A stretch of DNA of 64,000 bases, taken from Streptomyces sp. NBC_01381. GTDB taxonomy: Bacteria; Actinomycetota; Actinomycetes; Streptomycetales; Streptomycetaceae. The DNA lies in assembly GCF_026340305.1 (NCBI RefSeq), contig NZ_JAPEPI010000002.1, forward strand, positions 992,001-1,056,000, in the 5' to 3' direction. Made by a program: the position numbers and the translations under genes. The stretch's first letter is position 1. Each line of letters starts with the position of its first letter. The notes beneath the pieces are model-generated. The model had not been told where the DNA came from. It saw nothing but the letters and a program-made list of their open reading frames with translations, and ran no database searches. Below, piece after piece: positions 8,107-15,579 of this stretch.

Positions 8107-8976
8107 ATGGCAGAGGCAGCATCCATACCGGTAGCGGTGCCCGCGAGCATCGGCGACAGCGAGTTCGACCGCGACACCGCGGTCACCCGGCGGGAGCCCG
8201 GCGTCTATGACATCGAGCTCTCCGCCGGGTGGACGATCATCAGCGCCGTGAACGGCGGCTATCTCCTCGCGGTGATCGGCCGCGCACTCGGCGACGCGCT
8301 GCCGCACGCGGACCCCTTCACGATCTCCGCGCACTATCTGACGGCGTCGCAGCCGGGCCCCGCGGTGATCCGCACGGACGTGGTGCGCGGCGGGCGGACG
8401 CTGTCCACCGGGCAGGCCTCCCTCTTCCAGTACGACGAGGAGGGGCGCGAGGTGGAGCGGATCCGCGTGCTCGCCTCCTACGGCGATCTGGGCGCACTGC
8501 CGGACGACGTCAGGACCTCGGCGAAGCCGCCTGCGCTGCCGCCGCTGGAGCAGTGCTTCGGTCCGCAGGACGCGCCGGACAACATGCCCGTGCCCGGCAG
8601 CTCGGCGATCAGTGACCGGCTCTTCCTGAAGCTGGATCCGGCCACCTTGGGGTGGGCCCTCGGGCAGCCGTCCGGCAAGGGGGAGATGCGGGCCTGGTTC
8701 GGCCTCGCGGACGGCCGTGACGCCGACCCGCTTTCGCTGCTGCTCGCGGTGGACGCGCTGCCGCCGACCGCCTTCGAGCTGGGCCTTTCCGGCTGGGTCC
8801 CGACGGTCGAACTCACCGCCCACATCCGCTGCCGCCCCGCACCGGGCCCGCTTCGGGTCTCCATCACCACGCGCAACCTGGCCGGCGGCTTCCTGGAGGA
8901 GGACGCGGAGGTCTGGGACACGGAGGACCGCCTGGTCGCCCAGTCGCGCCAGCTGGCGCGGGTCCGCTTGGGCTGA
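8107..8976 (+). CDS. Acyl-CoA thioesterase-like double hotdog protein
   Basis: A 289-residue protein organised as two hotdog-like halves (TesB/4HBT_3 type). The first half has the NGGYLLAVIGRAL helix and HYLTASQPGPAVI strand region; the second ends with VELTAHIRC and SRQLARVRLG, characteristic of actinobacterial thioesterase family proteins. Such enzymes hydrolyse acyl-CoA thioesters in the cytoplasm; the acyl substrate cannot be read from the sequence. The ATG at 8107 has no clear ribosome-binding site, and TACGTT lies 6 bases upstream, so transcription may start at or very near the ATG. Transcribed toward the YeiH gene. Confidence 0.8.
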   Translation: MAEAASIPVAVPASIGDSEFDRDTAVTRREPGVYDIELSAGWTIISAVNGGYLLAVIGRALGDALPHADPFTISAHYLTASQPGPAVIRTDVVRGGRTLSTGQASLFQYDEEGREVERIRVLASYGDLGALPDDVRTSAKPPALPPLEQCFGPQDAPDNMPVPGSSAISDRLFLKLDPATLGWALGQPSGKGEMRAWFGLADGRDADPLSLLLAVDALPPTAFELGLSGWVPTVELTAHIRCRPAPGPLRVSITTRNLAGGFLEEDAEVWDTEDRLVAQSRQLARVRLG

Positions 8977-9021
8977 GGCGGTTTTTTCCCGCCCACCCAC
9001 CCGATTGCCCGGCACTTGCCC

Positions 9022-9046
9022 GCCCACCCTTCGGGTAGGGGTGGGC
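9022..9046. terminator. Bidirectional terminator hairpin
   Basis: GCCCACCC (9022-9029) and GGGTGGGC (9039-9046) form a perfect 8-bp stem with a 9-base loop between the convergent thioesterase and YeiH genes. A run of six T lies upstream at about 8983-8988, inside a smaller GGCGG/CCGCC hairpin. Confidence 0.6.
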
Positions 9047-9064
9047 TTGGGGAAAGGAAACCCC

Positions 9065-10093
9065 CTAGCCCACCCACAGCACGCCCACGTAGGAAACCCC
9101 CGCCACCACCACCCACGCACACAACCCAAGCGCCGCCACCCGCCCGCCCGTCCGGGTGAGCGAGGGCAGATCCACCGCGGCCCCGAGCCCGAACAGGGCC
9201 GCGGCCAGGAGCAGTTCCTGGGCGTGGCCCGCCAGGTCCAGTACGGAACCGGGGACCCAGCCGGTGCTCCGTACCGCGACCATCCCGATGAACCCCGCCA
9301 CGAACAACGGAACCACCGGCGGCCGCTTCGCCGCGCGGGGCGCGGAGGCCCGCGCCCGTACCGACAGAGCCACCGCAGCCACCAGCGGCGCAAGCACCGC
9401 CACCCGCATCAGCTTCACGAGGACCGCGTCACCCAACGCCCCCGCCCCCGCGGTCTGCGCGGTGGCCACCACCTGCCCCACATCGTGCACGCTCGCCCCG
9501 GCCCACCGGCCGAACTCGGCGTCGCTGAGCCCCAACGGCCCCTGAAGCAGCGGGAGTACGGCGATGGCCAGCGTCCCGCAGAGCGTCACGAGCGCCACCG
9601 AGACCGCCGCGTCCCGCTCCTCGCTCTCCGACACCTCGCTGACCGCTCCGATCGCCGACGCGCCGCAGATCGAGTAGCCGGTGGCGATCAGGAGCGGCTG
9701 ATCGCCGGGCAGCCCCATCCGGCGGCCGAGCCACCACGTGCCGAAGAACGTCGCCGCGACCACCCCGAGCACCATCACCACCGTCGCCCAGCCGAGGCCA
9801 AGGACATCGTCCAGGCTCAGCTTCAGGCCCAGCAGGACGACGCCGAGCCGCATCAGCCGCTTTCCGGCGAGGGAGAGCCCGGCCTTGCCCCGGCCTCGTA
9901 CGACAGCGCGCACCCCCGGCACATGCGCCGCCGCGAGGCCGAGCACCACCGCCGCCGTCAGCATCGGCACGGCGGGGAGCAGCGCATGCACCGCCCCGGC
10001 CGCCGCGACACCGAGGGCCGCCAGGGCGAGTCCCGGCAGCGGGTGGCCCGCGGCCGGCGCCACTCCGCGCGGCCGCTGGCCAAGGAGTGCCAT
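9065..10093 (-). CDS. YeiH-family putative sulfite/sulfate exporter (UPF0324)
   Basis: A 342-residue protein with about ten membrane helices and the conserved YeiH segments LMRLGVVLLGLKLS, ATGYSICGASAIGAV and WAGASVHDVGQVVA. The family is annotated as putative sulfate exporter; related actinobacterial proteins are thought to remove sulfite or sulfate. Its ATG overlaps the stop of the upstream cysteine dioxygenase gene by 4 bases, so the two are translated together. Cysteine oxidation yields cysteine sulfinate and then sulfite, so export of an oxidised sulfur product is a reasonable inference. Alternative substrates have not been excluded. Confidence 0.85.
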   Translation of the reverse strand: MALLGQRPRGVAPAAGHPLPGLALAALGVAAAGAVHALLPAVPMLTAAVVLGLAAAHVPGVRAVVRGRGKAGLSLAGKRLMRLGVVLLGLKLSLDDVLGLGWATVVMVLGVVAATFFGTWWLGRRMGLPGDQPLLIATGYSICGASAIGAVSEVSESEERDAAVSVALVTLCGTLAIAVLPLLQGPLGLSDAEFGRWAGASVHDVGQVVATAQTAGAGALGDAVLVKLMRVAVLAPLVAAVALSVRARASAPRAAKRPPVVPLFVAGFIGMVAVRSTGWVPGSVLDLAGHAQELLLAAALFGLGAAVDLPSLTRTGGRVAALGLCAWVVVAGVSYVGVLWVG

Positions 10094-10665
10094 CAGCGGT
10101 CGGCCGGCAGCTCGTACACCCGGCGCACGCTGGTGCCGAGGCGGGAGATGTCGGCGCCGTACACATGGAGGGAGATCGCCGTCTCCGTACCGCCGTTCCA
10201 CACCCGGTGGATGTCGCCGGGCGGCGCGAATCCACAGACCGTGCCCCGCAGGTTGACCAGGTCCTCCGTGGCGACGAGCCGCGCCGCGCCGCCCGGCGCG
10301 GCCGCCGGGACCAGGCGGTAGCGCCGCTCGTGCTCCGCGCCCTCGTGGACGCCGGTCACGCACCAGGAGACGTGGTCGTGGACGGGCGTGTACTGCCCCG
10401 GCAGCCAGACGAGGCCGACCACGGAGAAACTGCCGTCGTGCTCGGCGTGCAGCAGATGCTGCCGGTAGCGCTCGGGGTCGCCCTCGCGCTGCCCGTCCGT
10501 GAGCAGGTCGGCGGCGGTGATGTGCGGGGCGAGACACTCGCCGACCAGGTGTGCCGTCAGGTCCGGCGGTAACCCGCGGCCGACGGCCTCGCGGATGTCG
10601 GCGACGAGGGCGTCGAGGCGTTCGGTGGTGCGGTCGGCTCGGTACGCGGTGGTGGGGGTACTCAT
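10093..10665 (-). CDS. Cysteine dioxygenase family protein (cupin)
   Basis: A 190-residue cupin. The metal ligands appear in TPVHDHVSWCVTGVHEG (His-x-His) and in the second motif PPGDIHRVWN (His), as in type I cysteine dioxygenases, which use Fe(II) and O2 to convert cysteine to cysteine sulfinate. The start at 10665 is set by AGGACG eight bases upstream; a longer frame to 10701 lacks such a site. First gene of an operon with the YeiH exporter. The upstream region contains a sequence shared with the promoter of the adjacent LysR gene, suggesting direct control. Confidence 0.87.
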   Translation of the reverse strand: MSTPTTAYRADRTTERLDALVADIREAVGRGLPPDLTAHLVGECLAPHITAADLLTDGQREGDPERYRQHLLHAEHDGSFSVVGLVWLPGQYTPVHDHVSWCVTGVHEGAEHERRYRLVPAAAPGGAARLVATEDLVNLRGTVCGFAPPGDIHRVWNGGTETAISLHVYGADISRLGTSVRRVYELPADR

Positions 10666-10723
10666 ACGGGCAGCGTCCTGCCGCCCATCCATCACGTCCA
10701 ACGACAGTTGTTAAGCGGTACCC

Positions 10724-10742
10724 CAACTCCTGCTTATGGATC
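10724..10742. promoter_or_regulatory. Candidate LysR operator upstream of the cysteine dioxygenase operon
   Basis: The minus strand here contains CATAAGCAGGA, identical over 11 bases to 11682-11692. Over 19 positions the two sites match at 16. It lies about 60 bases upstream of the dioxygenase start, in the gap between it and the LysR gene end. Confidence 0.55.
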
Positions 10743-10767
10743 GCCACTTACGAGCGCTGCCGTGCCC

Positions 10768-11673
10768 TCAGCACCCCATCCTGTTCGCCGCCACCGCCTT
10801 CAGTTCGTCAAGGACCAGCGCCGTCGCCGGAATCCGCAGATGCTCCCGGAGCGCGTACGCCGACACCTGCCGCCGTGACGCCGGATCGAGCGCGCGTCCC
10901 GTCACATCGCGGTGCCGCAGGAAGTTGAGGACCAGGCCCGGCATCATCGCGATGCCGAGCCCCTCGGCGACCAGGCTCTGGATGACGAGATTGTCGTCCG
11001 TGGTGAACGCGATGTCCGGCGCGAAGCCCTGCTCGGCGCACTCGTGCAGGAAGTTGGCGCGACAGCGCAGACAGCCCGCGATCCAGCGCTCCCCGGCGAG
11101 GTCGGCGAGCTTCACCGAACGGCGCCGCGCGAGCGGGTGCCGGGACGGCATGAGGACCGTCAACTGGTCCTCCATGAGCGGGATTTCCACCACATCCGCC
11201 GGTACGGCCTCGTGCAGGCCGGGGTAGTGGAAGGCCAGCGTGATGTCGCAGTCGCCGTTCACGAGCCGCTGGAGCGACTCGGGCGGTTCGTTCTCCTGGA
11301 GTTCGACGCGTACACCGGGATGGCCGGACGCGAGCCGGGCGAGCGCCTCCGGGATGAGGGTCGCGGTGGCGCTGGGGAAGGCGCAGACGCGTACCCGCCC
11401 GGTGCGCAGGCCCGTGATCGCGTTCATCTGCTGCTGGGCGGCGCTGATGTTGCCGAGGATGATCCCCGCGTGCCGGGACAGCGCCTCGCCCGCCTCGGTC
11501 AGCCGCATGCGCCGGCCGACCCGCGTGAACAGGACCGTGCCGACGGACCGTTCGAGCGCCTTCATCTGCTGGGTGATCGCCGGTTGCGTATAGCCGAGCG
11601 AGCGGGCGGCGGCGGAGTAGGAGCCGGTGCGCACCACTTCATGGAACGACCTGATGTGCCGGGAATCGAACAC
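10768..11673 (-). CDS. LysR family transcriptional regulator
   Basis: A 301-residue LysR protein. The N-terminal winged helix-turn-helix (residues 1-60) contains GSYSAAARSLGYTQPAITQQMKALE, and the rest is the periplasmic-binding-like effector domain. A cysteine cluster GCLRCRANFLHEC lies in the effector domain; similar CxxC segments occur in other Streptomyces LysR proteins and could sense redox or sulfur compounds, though this is inference. The gene is transcribed in the same direction as the dioxygenase-YeiH operon, about 100 bases upstream of it. Its own promoter carries the same 11-base sequence as the operon promoter, which points to autoregulation and control of that operon. Confidence 0.9.
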   Translation of the reverse strand: MFDSRHIRSFHEVVRTGSYSAAARSLGYTQPAITQQMKALERSVGTVLFTRVGRRMRLTEAGEALSRHAGIILGNISAAQQQMNAITGLRTGRVRVCAFPSATATLIPEALARLASGHPGVRVELQENEPPESLQRLVNGDCDITLAFHYPGLHEAVPADVVEIPLMEDQLTVLMPSRHPLARRRSVKLADLAGERWIAGCLRCRANFLHECAEQGFAPDIAFTTDDNLVIQSLVAEGLGIAMMPGLVLNFLRHRDVTGRALDPASRRQVSAYALREHLRIPATALVLDELKAVAANRMGC

Positions 11674-11678
11674 ACCTG

Positions 11679-11697
11679 AATCATAAGCAGGATTTGG
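11679..11697. promoter_or_regulatory. Candidate LysR autoregulatory site
   Basis: CATAAGCAGGA at 11682-11692 recurs, reverse-complemented, at 10727-10737 upstream of the cysteine dioxygenase operon. The site is within 25 bases of the LysR start, where binding would affect transcription of the regulator. Confidence 0.55.
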
Positions 11698-11769
11698 GAT
11701 GCGCGGACAAGGCGTTCCCCGGCCTTTTGGATGCCTTCTGGATCGGCCGGTGTCCGGATCCCGACAGGA

Positions 11770-12366
11770 TCAGCCGGTCGTCCTCGCAAGCGGCACGCGC
11801 CCGAGCCAGGCCGCCAACTCCCCATAGGCGTCCGCCCCTTCAGGGGCCTCCTGCACCGTGCCGAACGGCACACCCTCGCCGCGTCGCTCGGCGGGCAGCG
11901 CCTGGTGCGCGAAGTCCAGCGCGAACCGCGCCAGTTCCTGGTCGAGTTCGAGCGGCCGCCCGAGCGCCTCGGACAGATCCCAGGTGTGGGTCACGGACTC
12001 CATCACGTATCCGGAGAGCGCGATCCGCCCCGGAGCGTCGCCCCACGGCACCCGCACCGGCGCGTCGAGGCGCGCGTCGTCGGCCCAGGCGTCCAGCGTG
12101 GCCGCCCTGACCTTCTCGTAGGCCGCGCCGAAGCCGTCGTCCTGCACGTCGTCGGCGAACGGCGTGACCGCGAGACCGTCGCCGCCCTCGCCGACGACCT
12201 GGATGCGCCGGGTCCCGCCGACGATGTGCGAGAGAAGCCTGCGTACGTCGTATTCGTCGCAGGGCGTGGCGGCGTCGAGCTGCTCGGGGCGCACGGTGGC
12301 GATGAGCGTCGCGATCTGTTCGGTGGCGCGGGCGAAGACGGGGCGGGGGTCGGGAGAGGCGTTCAT
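11770..12366 (-). CDS. TIGR03086-type DinB/maleylpyruvate-isomerase-like protein
   Basis: A 198-residue protein of the actinobacterial TIGR03086 family, built on the four-helix DinB/MDMPI fold. The N-terminal part has TPCDEYDVRRLLSHIVGG, where the His matches the first metal position, and ESVTHTWDLSEALGRP supplies the second histidine. Family members bind metal and some use mycothiol; the reaction here is unknown. The ATG at 12366 is chosen because it begins the conserved domain; the frame stays open to 12606 but that part overlaps the divergent regulator. It faces the WYL regulator across 136 bases containing two dyads, so it is that regulator's likely target. Confidence 0.78.
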   Translation of the reverse strand: MNASPDPRPVFARATEQIATLIATVRPEQLDAATPCDEYDVRRLLSHIVGGTRRIQVVGEGGDGLAVTPFADDVQDDGFGAAYEKVRAATLDAWADDARLDAPVRVPWGDAPGRIALSGYVMESVTHTWDLSEALGRPLELDQELARFALDFAHQALPAERRGEGVPFGTVQEAPEGADAYGELAAWLGRVPLARTTG

Positions 12367-12463
12367 GGCTGACTTCTTTCGTCCGTCGGTTCGGTCTCTG
12401 CGCGTGCGACGGGCGCGCCCATCGCACGGCCGCCGCTGACGAAGGAGACTCTCGCCGCATAAC

Positions 12464-12480
12464 CTGACACCTGCCGTCAG
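12464..12480. promoter_or_regulatory. Dyad CTGAC-N7-GTCAG between divergent genes
   Basis: CTGAC (12464-12468) and GTCAG (12476-12480) form a symmetric site in the gap between the TIGR03086 gene and the WYL regulator. This spacing resembles operators of YafY/WYL regulators in actinobacteria. Confidence 0.55.
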
Positions 12481-12486
12481 CTTTTC

Positions 12487-12500
12487 CGTCATCCTTGACG
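12487..12500. promoter_or_regulatory. Second dyad CGTCA-N4-TGACG next to the regulator start
   Basis: CGTCA (12487-12491) and TGACG (12496-12500) form a perfect dyad ending two bases before the GTG of the WYL regulator. It repeats the GTCA/TGAC core of the neighbouring site and could mediate autorepression. Confidence 0.45.
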
Positions 12501-12502
12501 AC

Positions 12503-13507
12503 GTGAAATCCGACCGGCTCCTCTCGATCCTGCTGCTGCTCCAGACCCGCGGCCAGGTCCCCGCGCATGAACTGGCCGACCGCCTCGAAGTCTCCGTACG
12601 CACCATCTACCGCGACATCGAGGCGCTGTCCTCGTCCGGCGTCCCGGTGTACGCCGAGCGCGGCCGGCATGGCGGCATCGCGCTGCTTCCCGGCTTCCGT
12701 ACGGACGTCACGGGGCTGACGCAGGACGAGTCGCGGGCCCTGTTCATCCTCGCCGCGCAGGGCGCGCACGCCGCGCTCGGACTCGACGCGGCGCTCGGCT
12801 CGGCGCTGCGCAAGGTCATGGCCGCGATGCCCGAACCGCACCGTCCCGCCGCCGAGTTGACGAGCCGTCGGATTCTTGTCGACTCGGCGCGCTGGATGCC
12901 GGGGGCCCGCGGGTCCGGTCCGGCCGTGGCCGACCTGGACGTGCTGCAGGACGCCGTCTTCGCCGACCGGCGGCTGCGCCTTCGCTACCGGCACGGCGGC
13001 GACGCGGAGCCGAGCACCTACACCGTGGACCCCTATGGCCTCGTGTCGAAGGCGGGCGTCTGGTACCTGGTCGCGGACCGGCGCGGCGCCCCGCAGCTGT
13101 TCCGCGCCGACCGTGTGCAGTCGGCGACCCGCACGGACGCGCCCGTCAAGCGCCGTCCCGGCGTCGAACTGGCCGACATCTGGGGGGTGTTGAAGCGTCA
13201 GGTCGAGGACCGTCCGGTCGGCGTCGAGGTGACGGCGCGGGTGGCACGGGACCGCTTCGCGCTGTTCCTGCGCCTCAACGGCCATCGGATCGCCGCACAC
13301 CCCGAGGACGACGGCGAGAGCGAGTGGATCACCGTCCGTCTCGGGTACGGAGTCCTGGGCGAGGTCCGGACCCTGCTTCCCTTCGCCGCCGGAGTGGAAG
13401 TCCTCGCGCCGCCCGAGGCCCGCGCCGAGCTGGCACGGGCCGCCGCGGCCGTCACGGAGCTGTACCGAGACGTTCCGGACGCAGGAAACGGCTCAGCTCG
13501 CCGGTGA
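12503..13507 (+). CDS. YafY-type transcriptional regulator (HTH-11 plus WYL domain)
   Basis: A 334-residue regulator. Residues 1-60 form a DeoR-like winged helix-turn-helix (HELADRLEVSVRTIYRDIEALSS). A WYL domain follows at about residues 135-215 with VDPYGLVSKAGVWYLVAD and the ligand-facing Arg in RADRVQSA. WYL domains sense small ligands or nucleic acids. The GTG start is immediately preceded by a dyad, and the divergent neighbour is a DinB-like protein, the usual partner arrangement. The last 56 bases overlap the 3' end of the convergent hydrolase gene. Confidence 0.9.
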   Translation: MKSDRLLSILLLLQTRGQVPAHELADRLEVSVRTIYRDIEALSSSGVPVYAERGRHGGIALLPGFRTDVTGLTQDESRALFILAAQGAHAALGLDAALGSALRKVMAAMPEPHRPAAELTSRRILVDSARWMPGARGSGPAVADLDVLQDAVFADRRLRLRYRHGGDAEPSTYTVDPYGLVSKAGVWYLVADRRGAPQLFRADRVQSATRTDAPVKRRPGVELADIWGVLKRQVEDRPVGVEVTARVARDRFALFLRLNGHRIAAHPEDDGESEWITVRLGYGVLGEVRTLLPFAAGVEVLAPPEARAELARAAAAVTELYRDVPDAGNGSARR

Positions 13508-14309
13508 GTTCGGCGGGCGCGTCCTCCTGTACGAGATGTCCCGCACCCTCGATCAGGCGCAGCTCGGCGCCGGGGATCAGCTTGGCCAGTTCATGGCCGC
13601 GCTCGACGGGGATCCAAGTGTCGTCGGTGCCCCAGCAGATGAGGACGGGCAGCGCCAACTCCCCGTACCGTCCCTGGATCTCGTCGGTGAACCGCTGGTC
13701 GTTCTGCTCGATCTGCCGGTAGAAGGCGGGCCTGCCCTCGTCGGTGCACCAGGGCTCGACGAGCCGGTCGAGCACCGCCGGGTGCAGCCCGCGGTGGCTC
13801 GCCGATGCGACGTACTCCCGCACCAGCGCCTCGTGCAGGGCGGGCGGCAGCTGCGCGAAGACGTCGGCGTGCGCGCCGAGCAGGCGGTAGGTGGGGGAGC
13901 CCCAGGGGGCGAGCGCCACCGGGTCGACGACGGCGAGGCGGTCGTAGCGGGCGCCGTGCAGGAGGTGCGCGCGCAGGGCCACGCAGCCCCCGAAGTCATG
14001 CGCCACGACGGCGGGCCGCCGCAGGCCCCAGTGGGCCAGGAGTTCGGTCAGGACGCGGGCCTGCGCGGCCAGGGACACGTCCTGCCCCGCGGCCATCTCC
14101 GAGGTGCCGTAGCCCGGCAAGTCCCAGGCGTACACGCGGTGTTCGCGGGAGAGCGCGCGGGCGACGCCGCGCCAGACGTACGACGAGAAGGGGGTGCCGT
14201 GGACCAGGACGACCGGTGGCGCGTCCTCGGGGCCGACGGCGGTCCAGCGGACGGCGCCGGTCGGTCCTGCGAAGGTGTGGTCGAGCGTCCAGTCACGGTC
14301 GGTCGTCAT
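13452..14309 (-). CDS. Alpha/beta hydrolase (haloalkane dehalogenase/epoxide hydrolase-like)
   Basis: A 285-residue alpha/beta hydrolase. The oxyanion region is VHGTPFSSYVW and the nucleophile elbow is AHDFGG, so the nucleophile is Asp rather than Ser, as in haloalkane dehalogenases, fluoroacetate dehalogenases and epoxide hydrolases. The acid is probably in WGTDDTW and the base in GAGHLVQED. The gene lies 10 bases after a TetR gene in the same direction, so the two likely form an operon with the TetR protein as repressor. Its 3' end overlaps the WYL gene on the other strand. The natural substrate is unknown. Confidence 0.85.
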   Translation of the reverse strand: MTTDRDWTLDHTFAGPTGAVRWTAVGPEDAPPVVLVHGTPFSSYVWRGVARALSREHRVYAWDLPGYGTSEMAAGQDVSLAAQARVLTELLAHWGLRRPAVVAHDFGGCVALRAHLLHGARYDRLAVVDPVALAPWGSPTYRLLGAHADVFAQLPPALHEALVREYVASASHRGLHPAVLDRLVEPWCTDEGRPAFYRQIEQNDQRFTDEIQGRYGELALPVLICWGTDDTWIPVERGHELAKLIPGAELRLIEGAGHLVQEDAPAELTGELSRFLRPERLGTAP

Positions 14310-14319
14310 GGGCGTAAGG

Positions 14320-14940
14320 CTAGTCGTCCAGCCAGTGGTGGCGTCCGAGGGACACCAGGCGCAACTGGCGGCGGGCCCGGTCCGCGACCCGCTCCTGGGC
14401 GTCGGGTGCCGCTTCCAGGAGTGCGGACGCGGTCATCACCATGTGGTCGACGTACGTACCGGCCAGCATCAGGAGGTCGTCCTCGTCCCAGCCCGCCGCC
14501 TCCGGCTCCTGGGCGAACTGGTCCTTCACCTCCTGTGCGAACAGGGCGAGTTGATCGCCGATGGCGGACCGCACTGCCTGTACGCCGCCGTGCAGCTCGC
14601 GGGAGATGAAGCGGACGTGGGCGGGGTGGGTGCGCACATAGGTGACGATCAACTCGACCGCGGCCGCGATGCGTTCCTCGCCGTCACCGGTCGCGGAGAG
14701 CAGCGAGGAGAGGGTCGTGTGCAGACTGCCGAGCGCCTCCTCGACCAGGGCCACGCCCAGGTCGTCCATGTCGCGGAAGTGCCGGTAGAAGGCGGTGGGC
14801 GCCACTCCCACGGCACGGGTGACCTCGCGCAGGCCCAGGCTGCTCAGGCTCTGCTCCTCGAGCAGCTGGAGCGCCGCGTCGAGGAGGGCCTGCCGGGTCT
14901 TCTGCTTCTGGGCCTGCCGGATGCCGAGAGTGTGACTCAT
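14320..14940 (-). CDS. TetR family transcriptional regulator
   Basis: A 206-residue TetR regulator. The helix-turn-helix region LREVTRAVGVAPTAFYRHFRDMDDL lies at about residues 37-62, followed by a helical ligand domain. The VGVAPTAFYRHF motif resembles FabR-like regulators of fatty-acid genes. It heads an operon with the downstream hydrolase and faces two small membrane-protein genes across 118 bases. That gap contains two inverted copies of ACAACTGTTC, good candidates for its operators on both promoters. Confidence 0.9.
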   Translation of the reverse strand: MSHTLGIRQAQKQKTRQALLDAALQLLEEQSLSSLGLREVTRAVGVAPTAFYRHFRDMDDLGVALVEEALGSLHTTLSSLLSATGDGEERIAAAVELIVTYVRTHPAHVRFISRELHGGVQAVRSAIGDQLALFAQEVKDQFAQEPEAAGWDEDDLLMLAGTYVDHMVMTASALLEAAPDAQERVADRARRQLRLVSLGRHHWLDD

Positions 14941-14950
14941 GCCATGCAGT

Positions 14951-15019
14951 TAACAACTGTTCTCTGAGATTGGAAAGCCGGTGCGGTAGTAGACTCCTCA
15001 GTCAGTGAACAGTTGTAAC
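14951..15019. promoter_or_regulatory. Twin TetR operators in a divergent promoter
   Basis: ACAACTGTTC occurs at 14953-14962 and as its exact reverse complement GAACAGTTGT at 15007-15016. Each copy has the internal symmetry AACA-N2-TGTT or a near version. One lies beside the TetR start and the other beside the small membrane-protein start, so one protein could repress both directions. Confidence 0.6.
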
Positions 15020-15058
15020 CACAAACGTTCACCGAACACCTCACACGAGAGGCATCCC

Positions 15059-15229
15059 ATGCTTTTCCTCGTCGCCGCCCTCCTGCTGCTCGGCGTCGCC
15101 ATGGGCTCCGTGGCGCACGCGCCGCTGCCCGTCACCCTCGTCGCCGCGGCCGTCATCGGCGTCTGGCTCCTGATCTTCGCGATCCGTGAGCGCCGCGGGC
15201 AGCACCGCACACAGCCGGGCCACCACTGA
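15059..15229 (+). CDS. Small two-helix membrane protein (56 aa)
   Basis: A 56-residue protein consisting mainly of two hydrophobic helices (MLFLVAALLLLGVAMGSVAH and LVAAAVIGVWLLIFAIRE) and a basic tail. GAGAGG six bases before the ATG supports the start. It is divergent from a TetR gene and preceded by a copy of that regulator's likely operator. Function unknown. Confidence 0.7.
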   Translation: MLFLVAALLLLGVAMGSVAHAPLPVTLVAAAVIGVWLLIFAIRERRGQHRTQPGHH

Positions 15230-15258
15230 TCCGTACGACACCCACAAGGAGTCGCACC

Positions 15259-15531
15259 ATGGAACTCACCAGCACCCTTACTGCTCCGGCAGCCCGGCGC
15301 GAGGCCGACGGGATGGCCGTCGCCTCGTTCGTGCTCGGCCTGCTCGGGCTCCTCGTCCTGAATCTCTTCCTCGGGCCCGTCGCCATCGTCCTCGCCGGCC
15401 TCGCGCTGCTGCGCGGCACCAGCCGGAAGGGGCGTGCCGTGCTCGGCCTCGGGCTCGGCGTGGCCGATCTCGTCGTCCTCGCCGCGCTCATGTCCATGGA
15501 CAACACCGTGTCGTGGGGTCTCGCCGGCTGA
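15259..15531 (+). CDS. DUF4190-type small membrane protein
   Basis: A 90-residue protein. AAGGAG lies 7 bases before the ATG. After a short polar start, two long hydrophobic segments (MAVASFVLGLLGLLVLNLFL and LGLGVADLVVLAALMSM) flank the GxxAxxLG-like and RKGRAVLGLGLG elements typical of DUF4190 proteins, which are small bacterial membrane proteins of unknown role. It follows the 56-aa membrane protein by 29 bases and probably shares its TetR-controlled promoter. Confidence 0.75.
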   Translation: MELTSTLTAPAARREADGMAVASFVLGLLGLLVLNLFLGPVAIVLAGLALLRGTSRKGRAVLGLGLGVADLVVLAALMSMDNTVSWGLAG

Positions 15532-15563
15532 CACCGCTTGGACGCGGGCGGTGCCATGGCTCG

Positions 15564-15569
15564 TAGAAT
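15564..15569 (+). promoter_or_regulatory. Candidate -10 box of the cysteine desulfurase gene
   Basis: TAGAAT is placed 10 bases before the ATG at 15580, so transcription would begin within a few bases of the start codon. TTGGAC at 15538-15543 could be the -35 element, although the 20-base spacer is long. There is no ribosome-binding site, in keeping with near-leaderless expression. Confidence 0.4.
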
Positions 15570-15579
15570 CGTGCGCACC

